Positions 1 through 9,168 of a stretch of 64,000 nt of DNA are shown piece after piece. Under the pieces are notes generated by a model, which was given only the letters and a program-made list of their open reading frames with translations, was not told where the DNA came from and did no database searches. The translations under genes were made by a program, and so were the position numbers. Each line of letters opens with the position of its first letter. Within the stretch, counting starts at the first letter, position 1. Source of the DNA: Tenacibaculum aiptasiae (GTDB taxonomy: Bacteria; Bacteroidota; Bacteroidia; Flavobacteriales; Flavobacteriaceae); contig NZ_WAAU01000030.1 in assembly GCF_008806755.1 (NCBI RefSeq), positions 155,466 to 219,465 on the forward strand, written 5' to 3'.

Positions 1-16
1 TTTAATGCTTTTTTTC

Positions 17-24
17 TACCTTTG
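17..24 (+). promoter_or_regulatory. -7 promoter box for the DUF3857 gene pair
   Basis: TACCTTTG matches the Bacteroidota primary-sigma -7 consensus TAnnTTTG exactly and lies 25 nt before the ATG at 50. The -33 element would fall at or before the window edge, so it cannot be judged. Confidence 0.5.
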
Positions 25-49
25 TTTTCGCTAATCAAAAAAAAATTGC

Positions 50-1960
50 ATGAAAAAAATAGGTTACGTTATCGTAATGATAATGTTATTGCTATGTACT
101 AGCCTCTTCTCTCAGAACGCACAACTCTCTTCCTTACTTATCCCTATTGAGTTAAAAGAAAATGCTAATGCTGTAATTAGACATAACGAAATTACAGTAA
201 ATGTTTTGGCTGTTGATGAAATGATAGTCAAAGAAAAAAGAATAGTTACCGTTTTTAATAAATATGGAAAAACACATGTAGATGCCTATAAAAACTATAA
301 TGAAGACACTAAGATATCTAAGCTAACAGCGATTATTTATGATAACTTAGGAAATAAGATTAAGAAATACTCTAAAAATGACTTCCAAGATGTTAGTGCC
401 ATTGATGGAGGAACTTTATACTCTGATTCAAGAGTAAAGTTTTTAGAATACACACCTACATCCTATCCTTATACCGTAGTTTTTGAATCTGAATACAAAA
501 ACTCCTCAACAGGTTTTATACCAAGATGGTTTCCTATTGAAAGTTATAATTTGGCTATTGAAAAGAACATTTATCAATTAAATAATCCTAAAAATATTCC
601 CTTTAGGAAAAGAGAAAAAAATTTTGATGGGTACTCTATTGAAAATACCTCAAGTGAGTTTAATTTAAAATATACGTTAACTAACCAAAAACCTATAAAG
701 TACGAAAGGTATACCGTTAATTTTGACGATTTTTCACCTAACCTTTCCGTTTCATTCAATCAATTTAGTTTAAAAGGCATAACTGGTAAAGCTGAAAACT
801 GGAAAGAATTTGGTAGCTGGATGTACAATAAATTAATAGTAAACAGAAATCAGTTATCCCCAGCTACAATAGAAAAAGTGAAAAGCTTAGTTAAAGGTGT
901 AGATTCTCCTATTGAAAAAGCAAAAATCATTTATGATTATGTTCAAAACAAAACTAGATATATAAGTGTACAAGTAGATATTGGAGGCTGGGAACCAATT
1001 GCTGCAAATAAAGTTGATGAAGTAAGCTATGGAGATTGTAAAGGTTTAACAAACTATACAAAAGCTCTTTTAGATGTTGTAGGCGTTAAATCATATCATA
1101 CAATTGTATATGCTCAAAAATATAAAAATATAGATAAGGATTTCACAGCTCTTCAAGGAAATCATATGATATTAAATATCCCTAATGAAGGAAATGATAT
1201 ATGGTTAGAATGTACAAGTCAAACAAATCCTTTTGGATTTTTAGGTGATTTTACTGATGATAGAGATGTTTTAGTAGTTACTCCTCAAGGTGGAATTATT
1301 AAAAGAACTCCTGCCTATATTAACGAAAACAATCTACAAACGATTAAGGCCAATATCAATTTGTTAGATAACGGAAACATAAATGCTTCTGTAACAAGAA
1401 AATCTTATGGTACTCAGTATAGCGACAAATACAGTATTGAGAATTATCCTCATAAAAAACTAAAAAAATACTACACTTCTAATGTATGGGATTATAACAA
1501 CAATTTAGAAATTGAAAGTATAAAACATACAAATGATAAAGACAAAATTGAATTTACAGAAAAAGTAAATATTAAAATTGAAAAATTCGCAACCCTAAGA
1601 GATAGCAGTTATTTATTTAAACTTAATGTATTCAATAGAATTACTGGGGTGCCAAAAAAATACAGAAAAAGACAAAGACCTTTAAACATAGAAAGAGGGT
1701 TTACCGATAAAGATGAATTTATATTTAAGATTCCTAAAGGCTACTCTATTATAAATTTACCTGACAATAAAAGTATTGATAATAAGTTTGGAACCTACAA
1801 ATTAACATTAGAAAAAATTGATGAAACTTCTTTTAAATATATCAGAGAGTTTTCTCTTAAAAAAGGAATCCATCCAAAAGAAGATTATAAAGCCTATAGA
1901 AAGTTTAGAAAAAAAGTTACTAAACTCGACAACTTAAGAACTGAATTAATAAAAAAATAA
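50..1960 (+). CDS. DUF3857 / transglutaminase-like secreted protein
   Basis: Secreted protein of 636 residues with a signal peptide (residues 1-21, ending at SLFSQ). A DUF3857 beta domain spans about 40-240 and a transglutaminase-like core about 285-395, followed by a C-terminal beta-rich region. The papain-like triad appears intact: Cys330 in YGDCKG, His372 in GNHMIL, and an acidic residue near Glu387 in WLECTS. Proteins of this family in Flavobacteriaceae are envelope proteins of unknown substrate. It is followed 6 nt later by a paralogue and is surely cotranscribed with it. Family assignment is firm; activity (peptidase or transglutaminase) is not known. Confidence 0.85.
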   Translation: MKKIGYVIVMIMLLLCTSLFSQNAQLSSLLIPIELKENANAVIRHNEITVNVLAVDEMIVKEKRIVTVFNKYGKTHVDAYKNYNEDTKISKLTAIIYDNLGNKIKKYSKNDFQDVSAIDGGTLYSDSRVKFLEYTPTSYPYTVVFESEYKNSSTGFIPRWFPIESYNLAIEKNIYQLNNPKNIPFRKREKNFDGYSIENTSSEFNLKYTLTNQKPIKYERYTVNFDDFSPNLSVSFNQFSLKGITGKAENWKEFGSWMYNKLIVNRNQLSPATIEKVKSLVKGVDSPIEKAKIIYDYVQNKTRYISVQVDIGGWEPIAANKVDEVSYGDCKGLTNYTKALLDVVGVKSYHTIVYAQKYKNIDKDFTALQGNHMILNIPNEGNDIWLECTSQTNPFGFLGDFTDDRDVLVVTPQGGIIKRTPAYINENNLQTIKANINLLDNGNINASVTRKSYGTQYSDKYSIENYPHKKLKKYYTSNVWDYNNNLEIESIKHTNDKDKIEFTEKVNIKIEKFATLRDSSYLFKLNVFNRITGVPKKYRKRQRPLNIERGFTDKDEFIFKIPKGYSIINLPDNKSIDNKFGTYKLTLEKIDETSFKYIREFSLKKGIHPKEDYKAYRKFRKKVTKLDNLRTELIKK

Positions 1961-1966
1961 AACGCT

Positions 1967-3940
1967 ATGAAAAAATTATTATTCATCCTAGCATTAATGC
2001 TATCGCTAAAAACAACAGCTCAAAAAGTACAATTTGGAAAAGTCTCCAAAGAAGAATTAGAGGAAAAACTTTATCCTAGCGATTCTACTATTGACGCCAC
2101 ATATCTTTATAAAAAAAGAAGAACTTATTTTTCTTATAATATTAATACGGGGTTTAAAGTAATAACGGAATACCATGAACGAATAAAAATATACACTAAA
2201 GAAGGTTTTGATTATGCAAATAAGAAAATAAACTATTACCACCCAATTACTGGCGATAAAGAATCTATAAATCATATTAAAGCCTATACCTTTAATTTAG
2301 AGAATGGTAAAATTGAAAAACATAAACTTTTAAAGAAAAATATTTTTGAAGAGAGATTAAACAAATATAGAAAACAAAAAAAGATTGCCTTTCCAAACAT
2401 AAAAAAAGGATCTGTAATTGAATTAAAATATACTTTAACTTCACCTCATTGGGATATTAGAACAGTAAATTTTCAATATAAAATACCTATAAAAAAGTTA
2501 GATATTAATGTAGTAATACCTGAATATTTTATTTTCAATAAAATATCAAAAGGTTATTATAGTGTTCCTTTAGTTGAATCACAAAAAAATGGGCAAATTA
2601 GCCTCGGTGTTAACAATAAAGTAAGTCATAATTCTACAGAATATTCTTTTAAACAAAAAAATGTTCCTGCCATTAATGATAATGAACCTTTTTCTGGGTA
2701 CATTGATAACTATAGGGGGGGAATAAAGTTTGAATTATCTGGAACAAGATTCCCTAATTCTTTCTATAAAAACTACACCACTACTTGGAAAGATGTATGT
2801 AAAACAATTTACAAATCTTCAAGTTTTGGTAAAGAGCTAGAAAAGAAAAATTATTACAAAGATGAATTAACAAACCTTATCAAAACTTCGAAAAATGATT
2901 TTGAAAAGGCTTCTTTAATATTCAATTTTATAAAATCAAAAATAAAATGGAATAAATATCAAAGTAAATATACTGATCTTGGTGTTAAAAAGGCTTATAA
3001 AGATGGAGTTGGAAATTCAGCAGAAATAAACCTTATACTTACATCCATGCTACGACAAGCTGGTTTAGATGCTAATCCAGTTTTAGTAAGCACTAAAAGT
3101 AACGGAGTTCCTCTATTTCCTACTAGAGAAGGGTTTAATTATGTAATTTCAAAAGTTAACTTTCCAAATGAAAAATATATACTTTTAGATGCTACAGAAA
3201 AATATTCTCATGCCAATATCCTACCATCTAGAACACTAAACTGGTATGGAAAAGAAATTTTTAAAGATGGGGTTTCCAAAGATGTAAATTTAATTCCTTC
3301 ACTACATACTAAAAACAGCAATATTTTATATGTCAAAATTGGCGAAACTGGCTCAATTGAAGGAATGTATAGAAAAGCTTTAACAGGTCATTTAGCAATG
3401 TTTTATCGTCAAAAAAACAATTTAAAAAAAGATGAAAGTCAAATAAATAGTTTAGAAGAAAAATATAACATCGAAATTGATGAATTTAAAGTGCTAAATA
3501 AAAAAGCTTTAAATAAACCAATTTCTCAATCTATAAAATTCACTGGTGATAGTTATATAGAAGAAATAAATAATAAATTATATTTTTCACCATTATTCTT
3601 TTTAGCGATGACAGAAAACCCGTTTAAAACAGAAGAAAGAAACTTTCCTGTTGATTACGGAATGCCTTGGTTAGATAGCTTTACAATATCTATTACAATA
3701 CCTGAAGGATATACTATAGAATCTCATCCTAAAGAATTAGCTATTGGTCTACCTGATAACCTTGGAGTTTTTAAATATAAAATCTCAATTTTAGGAAATA
3801 AGGTAAAACTTTCTTCAATAACACAAATAAACTCTAACATAATTTCACCTCAATATTATAGCTCTTTAAAATTATTTTACAAACAATTAGTTGAGAAGCA
3901 AACTGAAAAAATTGTGCTAGTTAAAAAAGCAAAATCTTAA
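1967..3940 (+). CDS. DUF3857 / transglutaminase-like secreted protein, degenerate active site
   Basis: Paralogue of the preceding gene, 657 residues, with a signal peptide (1-18, ending KTTAQ), a DUF3857-like domain (about 55-250) and a transglutaminase-like core (about 310-420). The catalytic Cys position is Ser351 in the motif GVGNSAEINL, and the His position reads Tyr392 in FNYVIS. The Asp in LLDATEK (Asp408) remains. If the alignment is right, this copy cannot use the usual thiol mechanism and may be a binding or scaffold partner of the upstream protein. The intergenic gap is 6 nt and a strong terminator follows. Confidence 0.82.
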   Translation: MKKLLFILALMLSLKTTAQKVQFGKVSKEELEEKLYPSDSTIDATYLYKKRRTYFSYNINTGFKVITEYHERIKIYTKEGFDYANKKINYYHPITGDKESINHIKAYTFNLENGKIEKHKLLKKNIFEERLNKYRKQKKIAFPNIKKGSVIELKYTLTSPHWDIRTVNFQYKIPIKKLDINVVIPEYFIFNKISKGYYSVPLVESQKNGQISLGVNNKVSHNSTEYSFKQKNVPAINDNEPFSGYIDNYRGGIKFELSGTRFPNSFYKNYTTTWKDVCKTIYKSSSFGKELEKKNYYKDELTNLIKTSKNDFEKASLIFNFIKSKIKWNKYQSKYTDLGVKKAYKDGVGNSAEINLILTSMLRQAGLDANPVLVSTKSNGVPLFPTREGFNYVISKVNFPNEKYILLDATEKYSHANILPSRTLNWYGKEIFKDGVSKDVNLIPSLHTKNSNILYVKIGETGSIEGMYRKALTGHLAMFYRQKNNLKKDESQINSLEEKYNIEIDEFKVLNKKALNKPISQSIKFTGDSYIEEINNKLYFSPLFFLAMTENPFKTEERNFPVDYGMPWLDSFTISITIPEGYTIESHPKELAIGLPDNLGVFKYKISILGNKVKLSSITQINSNIISPQYYSSLKLFYKQLVEKQTEKIVLVKKAKS

Positions 3941-3948
3941 ATAAAAAA

Positions 3949-3972
3949 ACGAACGATTAGTTAATCGTTCGT
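3949..3972. terminator. Intrinsic terminator between convergent genes
   Basis: Perfect inverted repeat ACGAACGATTA / TAATCGTTCGT, flanked by A-runs on the left and T-runs on the right. It can therefore act on both strands, ending the DUF3857 pair and the minus-strand Lrp gene. Confidence 0.85.
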
Positions 3973-3977
3973 TTTTT

Positions 3978-4439
3978 TTATAATAATGATATTATATTAG
4001 AACTTTTAACTTCTCCTATAGTAAATGTACTATGAGTACTACCAATATGTTTTAACGCAGTAAGTTTATTTACCATAAACTCGCGATATTCATCCATGTC
4101 CTTGACATAAATTTTTAAAATATAGTCATAATCACCACTTACATGAAAACACTCAGCTACTTCATCTAATTTATTAATTTCTCTTTCAAAAGCAGCAATA
4201 TACTCCTTCGCATGTTTTTCTAATTTAATATGACAAAAAACCAAGAAAGACTTCCCTACTTTATTTTTATTAATTAAAGCTACATATTGAGTAATTATCT
4301 CACTTCTTTCCAGCTTTTTAATTCGTTCATATACTGCCGTTACCGACAACCCTAACTCTAATGAAAGTTGTTTAGTAGTTTGCTTACTATCTTTTTGAAG
4401 TAATTCTAAAAGCTTTTTATCAATTTGATCTAATTTCAT
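3978..4439 (-). CDS. Lrp/AsnC family transcriptional regulator
   Basis: 153 residues with the two-domain Lrp layout. The N-terminal winged helix-turn-helix covers residues 5-55 (recognition region LGLSVTAVYERIKKLE) and the RAM ligand-binding/oligomerisation domain about 65-148. The family responds to amino acids and often controls a neighbouring amino-acid gene. Here it is divergent from a Cys/Met-metabolism PLP enzyme across a 164-nt AT-rich gap, so it probably controls that gene and itself. The effector amino acid is not known. Confidence 0.9.
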   Translation of the reverse strand: MKLDQIDKKLLELLQKDSKQTTKQLSLELGLSVTAVYERIKKLERSEIITQYVALINKNKVGKSFLVFCHIKLEKHAKEYIAAFEREINKLDEVAECFHVSGDYDYILKIYVKDMDEYREFMVNKLTALKHIGSTHSTFTIGEVKSSNIISLL

Positions 4440-4603
4440 CTGAAAAATTTACGTTTTTTAAACTTATCAATTTTAAAAAACCATTATAAAAACTAAATAT
4501 CCAACAAAATAAAGAATAAAAAACTACAAACATCAATTTTAATTGATTATTAATCAAAAAAATAAGTCTTTTATAGTCCTATAAACAACTAAACATTTAT
4601 ACA

Positions 4604-5821
4604 ATGGACTTTAAACCAGCAAACAATATTCAAGATTTACAATATTTTGGAGAATTTGGAGGAGTAAATCCTTCTATTTCTGATTCTTCAACCTATACTT
4701 TCATAAAAGCAAAAACAATGTTTGATACTTTTGAAGGAAATACAGATGGTTGCTACTTATACTCACGTCATACTTCTCCTTCTAACTTATATTTAGGTGA
4801 AGCGTTAGCGGCAATGGAAGGAACAGAAACTGCAAATGTAGCTGGTTCAGGAATGGGAGCTATAACAGCAACTATTTTACAAATTTGTGGAGCTGGAGAT
4901 CATATTGTTTCAAGTAGAACTATATATGGTGGTACTTATGCTTTTTTAAAGAACTTTACACCTAGAATGAATATTGAAACATCTTTTGTTGATATTACAA
5001 AACTAGATGTAATAGAAGCTGCTATTAACAGCAATACAAAAATGATTTATTGCGAATCTGTTAGCAACCCTTTACTAGAAGTAGCAGATATTAAAGCTTT
5101 GGTTGCTTTGGCTAAAAAATACAATTTAAAACTTGTTGTTGATAATACTTTCTCTCCGTTATCTATTTCACCAGCACAACTTGGAGCAGATATTGTTATT
5201 CATAGTTTGACTAAATTTATCAATGGTTCATCTGATACAATGGGAGGAGTTGTTTGCGCTAGTGCTGATTTTATCAACGCTCAAAAAAGTGTTATCGATG
5301 GTGCAAGCATGTTATTAGGTTCTTCTATGGATTCTTTGCGTTCGTCGTCAATTTTAAAGAATATGAGAACGTTACATATTCGAATGAAACAACACAGTAA
5401 GAATGCAGCTTTTTTAGCTGAGAAATTCGAAGCTCTTGGTATCAAAACCGTATACCCTGGTTTAAAATCACATCCATCTCATGAAGTTTACAAATCAATG
5501 ATGAATAATGAATATGGTTTTGGAGGCATGTTAACTATTGATGCTGGTTCTTTAGATAAAGCGAATGCTTTAATGGAATTAATGCAAGAAAAAAACTTAG
5601 GATATTTAGCAGTAAGTTTAGGGTTTTATAAAACTTTATTTTCAGCTCCTGGAACATCAACTTCTTCAGAAATCCCAGAGGAAGAGCAAGCTGAAATGGG
5701 ACTAACCGACGGTTTAATTCGTTTTTCTATTGGATTAGATAATGATATTGAGCGTACTTTTGAAATGATGAAAGACTGTATGCTAGAAATAGGTGTTTTA
5801 AAAGAAGAAGCCTTAGCATAA
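4604..5821 (+). CDS. Cys/Met-metabolism PLP enzyme, methionine gamma-lyase type
   Basis: 405 residues, fold-type I PLP enzyme of the Cys/Met-metabolism family. The PLP lysine is Lys204 in HSLTKFINGSS. Cofactor and phosphate contacts of the family are seen at Tyr53/Arg55 (YSRHTSPS), GSGMGA (81-86) and Tyr108 (YGG). Members cleave methionine or cysteine derivatives to a 2-oxoacid, ammonia and a thiol. The cysteine typical of well-studied methionine gamma-lyases is not found after YGG, so cystathionine gamma-lyase or a related activity remains possible. The divergent Lrp gene supports a catabolic, amino-acid-controlled role. Confidence 0.8.
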   Translation: MDFKPANNIQDLQYFGEFGGVNPSISDSSTYTFIKAKTMFDTFEGNTDGCYLYSRHTSPSNLYLGEALAAMEGTETANVAGSGMGAITATILQICGAGDHIVSSRTIYGGTYAFLKNFTPRMNIETSFVDITKLDVIEAAINSNTKMIYCESVSNPLLEVADIKALVALAKKYNLKLVVDNTFSPLSISPAQLGADIVIHSLTKFINGSSDTMGGVVCASADFINAQKSVIDGASMLLGSSMDSLRSSSILKNMRTLHIRMKQHSKNAAFLAEKFEALGIKTVYPGLKSHPSHEVYKSMMNNEYGFGGMLTIDAGSLDKANALMELMQEKNLGYLAVSLGFYKTLFSAPGTSTSSEIPEEEQAEMGLTDGLIRFSIGLDNDIERTFEMMKDCMLEIGVLKEEALA

Positions 5822-5843
5822 GGCCTAACTAAATTCTAAAAAA

Positions 5844-5878
5844 ATGGCAAACAGAATGGTTTAACATCTGTTTGCCAT
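5844..5878. terminator. Bidirectional terminator hairpin
   Basis: Perfect 12-bp stem ATGGCAAACAGA / TCTGTTTGCCAT with an 11-nt loop and A-run/T-run flanks, between the convergent PLP-enzyme and membrane-hydrolase genes. Confidence 0.85.
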
Positions 5879-5881
5879 CTT

Positions 5882-6904
5882 TTATTTACCATAAAAACGC
5901 TTGGTAAATTCTTTTAAATCATCTTTTGACGGTGGTTTTCCAGAGAACGGCACCATATCCCATCTATTGTTTTCTTTCATCAATTCAAATCTAAACATAG
6001 ATGTTTCTGCATTATTGGGATTCAACAAAGGATATCTTAAATCTAAATATTGAATATTTTTAGATGAATCCATGGGTACTAAATTATAATAACCATTACT
6101 AAACCAGGTTAAGACTTTAATATCTTTATGATTCACATCTAATAAATCTCGATTCTTAGAGATTGTTAAAATAGTATCTAATTCTGATTTCTTATCTAAT
6201 AAAGAATAAAAACCAACTTTATAATCGTTTTCAGTTTCAGCAATTCCATACCACAAAACATTATTCATAATAGTAGGTTGCGTAGAAAATCTACTATAAG
6301 AAATATCGGCTTTATCAAACGATTTTTTAAATACAGAATCCATATAAATCTTATTTCCAATAGTAAACATCATATAGGCTGAACTTATATAAATTCCAGC
6401 TTTAAGCCAAACTCTTCTTCTTGTTCGTTTTCTATTATAAAACATAGCCACAATTAAACACAATAAAAAAGGAAGTGTGTATAAAGGATCTACAACAGAG
6501 ATATTATTAAATGCAACTCTATAATCGGAAAAAGGTAAAAACAACTGAGTACCGTAAGGTGTAAAACTATCTAATAAAGGATGCGTAAAAATGGATAGGA
6601 AAAATAACCAAATCCAGTTTTTTAACGTAGTAGTTCCTTCACGTTTTCCTTTATCGTATAGTTTAAAAGTTATCCATCCAAATAGAAAAGAACCCAAAAT
6701 GGAAAATAAAATCGAATGCATAAATCCACGATGAAAAGCCATTGCATCTATTTCATTTCCATACAACCATCCGCCAATAAACACATCTAAATCTGGTATT
6801 GTACCTCCTATTGCACCAAACAATAATGCTTTATTTCCTATCTTTTTTCCTAGTGCTATTTCTCCACAAGCAGCACCTAAAACAATTTGAGTTAATGAAT
6901 CCAT
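5882..6904 (-). CDS. YdjM-like membrane-bound metal-dependent hydrolase (DUF457)
   Basis: 340 residues from the ATG at 6904; the family begins MDSLTQ, so the three upstream residues of the longer frame are probably not used. The N-terminal half has about four membrane segments and the metal-ligand-like motifs GAIGGTIPDLD, FHRGFMHS and FTHPLLDSFTPYG. These are conserved in the LexA-regulated YdjM/DUF457 family, proposed to be membrane metal hydrolases. The C-terminal 130 residues are soluble and more variable. Substrate unknown. Confidence 0.85.
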   Translation of the reverse strand: MDSLTQIVLGAACGEIALGKKIGNKALLFGAIGGTIPDLDVFIGGWLYGNEIDAMAFHRGFMHSILFSILGSFLFGWITFKLYDKGKREGTTTLKNWIWLFFLSIFTHPLLDSFTPYGTQLFLPFSDYRVAFNNISVVDPLYTLPFLLCLIVAMFYNRKRTRRRVWLKAGIYISSAYMMFTIGNKIYMDSVFKKSFDKADISYSRFSTQPTIMNNVLWYGIAETENDYKVGFYSLLDKKSELDTILTISKNRDLLDVNHKDIKVLTWFSNGYYNLVPMDSSKNIQYLDLRYPLLNPNNAETSMFRFELMKENNRWDMVPFSGKPPSKDDLKEFTKRFYGK

Positions 6905-6985
6905 AGATAACAAATGTACTAAACTGATTCTACTTGTATAATTCTATACAAAATCGTAACATTACAAACCGAAAAAAACCACACA

Positions 6986-8470
6986 ATGCAAGACGATAAA
7001 AACTTATCCGAAATCGATATCGAAGGTCAAAAAATTATAGCTAATAAAGAACTAAGTATATGGGAAGCTTTAATTCCTGTAATAGCATTAATAGGAATGC
7101 TCGCTTACAATGTTTTTGTTTTTGGTGATAATGCTTTAAGTGGAAGTAATCAATTTATTTTAATACTTGGTGGTGCAACTGCTGCTATTGTTGGATTTAA
7201 AAACAAAGTTTCATACAAAGTTATGATTGATGAAGTTGCAGAAAACATTAAATCTACAGCTGGAGCTATTTTAATACTGCTTATGGTAGGAGCATTAGCA
7301 GGAACTTGGCTTATTAGTGGAATAATTCCTTCAATGATTTATTATGGATTGCAAATTTTAAACCCTACAATATTTTTAGCTGCTTGTTTAATTATTTGTG
7401 CAGTAATTTCTATAGCTACAGGTAGTTCTTGGACAACTGCTGCAACTGTAGGTATTGCCTTAATTGGTATTGGTGAGGCCTTAGGAATTTCTTTAGGAAT
7501 GACTGCTGGTGCTGTTTTATCTGGCGCTTATTTTGGCGATAAGATGTCTCCAATGTCAGATACAACAAATTTAGCTCCTGCAATGGCTGGTACGGATTTA
7601 TTTACTCATATCAAGTACATGGCTTATACTACTGTACCAACTATTATTGTTACCTTAATCTTCTTTATCATTTTAGGGTTTACACAAAATACTACAGGAA
7701 CTGCAGATACTCAACAAATGCTTAGTGATATAAACAAAGCTTTTAATATTAACCCATTTTTATTTTTAGTACCTATAGCAGTTGTTATTTTAATTATGAA
7801 AAAAACACCTCCTTTAATTGCTTTATTAGCAGGAACATTATTAGGTGGAGTTTTTGCGTTAATTTTCCAACCTCAAGTTGTTGCTCAAGTTGCTGGTGTT
7901 AAAAGTTTAGATTTTAACTCAGCTTATAAAGGGGTAATGAATGCTATTACAGTAAAAACATCAGTAGCTACTGACAATGAAGTTTTAAAAGACTTATTTA
8001 CAGCTGGAGGTATGGAAAAAATGCTGGGAACTATATGGTTAATTCTTTGCGCCATGATTTTTGGTGGTGTAATGGATGCTATTGGGGCACTAGCTAAAAT
8101 TAGTAGTTTCTTATTAAATTTATTTGATTCTGTTTTTGGGTTATTTGCAAGTACAGTAGCAACATGTATTGGTTTAAACTTTACTGCTTCAGATCAATAC
8201 TTAGCTTTAGTGGTACCAGGTAAAATGTATGCAAAAGCTTATCAAGATAAAGGGCTTGCTCCAGAAAACTTAAGTAGAACCTTAGAAGATTCAGGAACTG
8301 TAACTTCTGTTTTAATTCCATGGAATACTTGTGGTGCATATCATTCAGGAGTATTGGGAGTTCCAGTAATAGACTACGCTTTTTATGCCGTTTTTAACTG
8401 GTTAAGTCCGTTTATGACATTATTATTTGCTGCGTTTAGAATAAAGATTAGAGAAATAATCAAAAAATAA
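6986..8470 (+). CDS. nhaC: NhaC-family Na+/H+ antiporter
   Basis: 494 residues with about 11-12 hydrophobic segments. The NhaC signature GDKMSPMSDTTNLAPAMAG and the nearby SSWTTAATVGIALIG are present. The family exchanges Na+ for H+ across the inner membrane and some relatives exchange malate/lactate. The gene stands alone, is divergent from the YdjM-like gene, and is followed by its own terminator hairpin. Confidence 0.88.
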   Translation: MQDDKNLSEIDIEGQKIIANKELSIWEALIPVIALIGMLAYNVFVFGDNALSGSNQFILILGGATAAIVGFKNKVSYKVMIDEVAENIKSTAGAILILLMVGALAGTWLISGIIPSMIYYGLQILNPTIFLAACLIICAVISIATGSSWTTAATVGIALIGIGEALGISLGMTAGAVLSGAYFGDKMSPMSDTTNLAPAMAGTDLFTHIKYMAYTTVPTIIVTLIFFIILGFTQNTTGTADTQQMLSDINKAFNINPFLFLVPIAVVILIMKKTPPLIALLAGTLLGGVFALIFQPQVVAQVAGVKSLDFNSAYKGVMNAITVKTSVATDNEVLKDLFTAGGMEKMLGTIWLILCAMIFGGVMDAIGALAKISSFLLNLFDSVFGLFASTVATCIGLNFTASDQYLALVVPGKMYAKAYQDKGLAPENLSRTLEDSGTVTSVLIPWNTCGAYHSGVLGVPVIDYAFYAVFNWLSPFMTLLFAAFRIKIREIIKK

Positions 8471-8474
8471 TACC

Positions 8475-8505
8475 AAGCCTCACTATAATGTGGGGCTTCT
8501 TTTTT
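8475..8505 (+). terminator. nhaC terminator
   Basis: Stem AAGCCTCAC / GTGGGGCTT (one U-G wobble) followed by TCTTTTTT. It overlaps the first codons of the longest reading frame of the next gene, which argues for the later start at 8506. Confidence 0.8.
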
Positions 8506-8955
8506 ATGATAGAAAAAGCTAATATTAAAGATGCTGAATTATTAACTAGTATTGCTCTAACTTCAAAAGCATACTGGGGTTATTCAAAAGAACTTATTAA
8601 TAGTTGGAAAGATGATTTAACTGTTAGCCCTAAAATGATTGAGGAAATGATGGTTTATAAATTCATTTCTAATCAAAAAACTATTGGATTTTATATTTTA
8701 AATCAGCCTCAAAACAATACGATAGAATTAGAATTTTTATTCGTACATCCAGATGCTATTGGTCAAAAAGTTGGGAAACAATTACTGTCACATGCCATTG
8801 AAAAATCTAATAATTTGAATATTGAAACGATGACATTGTTAGCTGACCCCAATGCACAACCTTTTTATGAAAGTCAAGGTTTTATTTCAACAGAAAAAAA
8901 AGAAAGTTCTATTCCGAATCGGTTTTTACCGCTAATGAAGTTAAATTTAAAATAA
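8506..8955 (+). CDS. GNAT family N-acetyltransferase
   Basis: 149 residues from the ATG at 8506. An upstream in-frame ATG at 8488 lies inside the nhaC terminator and is unlikely. The GNAT fold is indicated by the acetyl-CoA loop region LFVHPDAIGQKVGKQLL and the late beta-strand motif ADPNAQPFYESQGF. Substrate unknown. The last 47 nt overlap the 3' end of a convergent small gene. Confidence 0.82.
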   Translation: MIEKANIKDAELLTSIALTSKAYWGYSKELINSWKDDLTVSPKMIEEMMVYKFISNQKTIGFYILNQPQNNTIELEFLFVHPDAIGQKVGKQLLSHAIEKSNNLNIETMTLLADPNAQPFYESQGFISTEKKESSIPNRFLPLMKLNLK

Positions 8956-9163
8956 CAGAAACTAATAAAAGAACCCAAGGGCTCCCATGCAACAAAACAT
9001 CAAACCAATCTTTAAACTGCATTGCATGTTCGCCAGAAAACGCATTGCCTCCTGCTATCCATTTTAATTTACCAACAATATGAGGCGGTTTAAAAGGTGC
9101 TAAACCTAAAGTTAAACTAGCAATTAAAAATAGTTTCCAATTTTGTTTTAACTTTTGCTTCAT
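8909..9163 (-). CDS. Small conserved membrane protein
   Basis: 84 residues from the ATG at 9163; a longer frame starts at 9187 inside the upstream porin gene. Two hydrophobic segments (LFLIASLTLGLAPF and WVLLLVSVILNLTSLAV) flank a conserved-looking stretch PPHIVGKLKWIAGGNAF...DWFDVLLHG. I recognise this pattern as one common in Flavobacteriia but know of no function. It begins 5 nt after the porin stop codon, so it is probably cotranscribed with it. Confidence 0.65.
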   Translation of the reverse strand: MKQKLKQNWKLFLIASLTLGLAPFKPPHIVGKLKWIAGGNAFSGEHAMQFKDWFDVLLHGSPWVLLLVSVILNLTSLAVKTDSE

Positions 9164-9168
9164 CTCAT

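Noticed and set aside
8488..8505. Earlier ATG for the GNAT gene
   Set aside because: It lies within the nhaC terminator hairpin and encodes MWGFFF, not found in the family.
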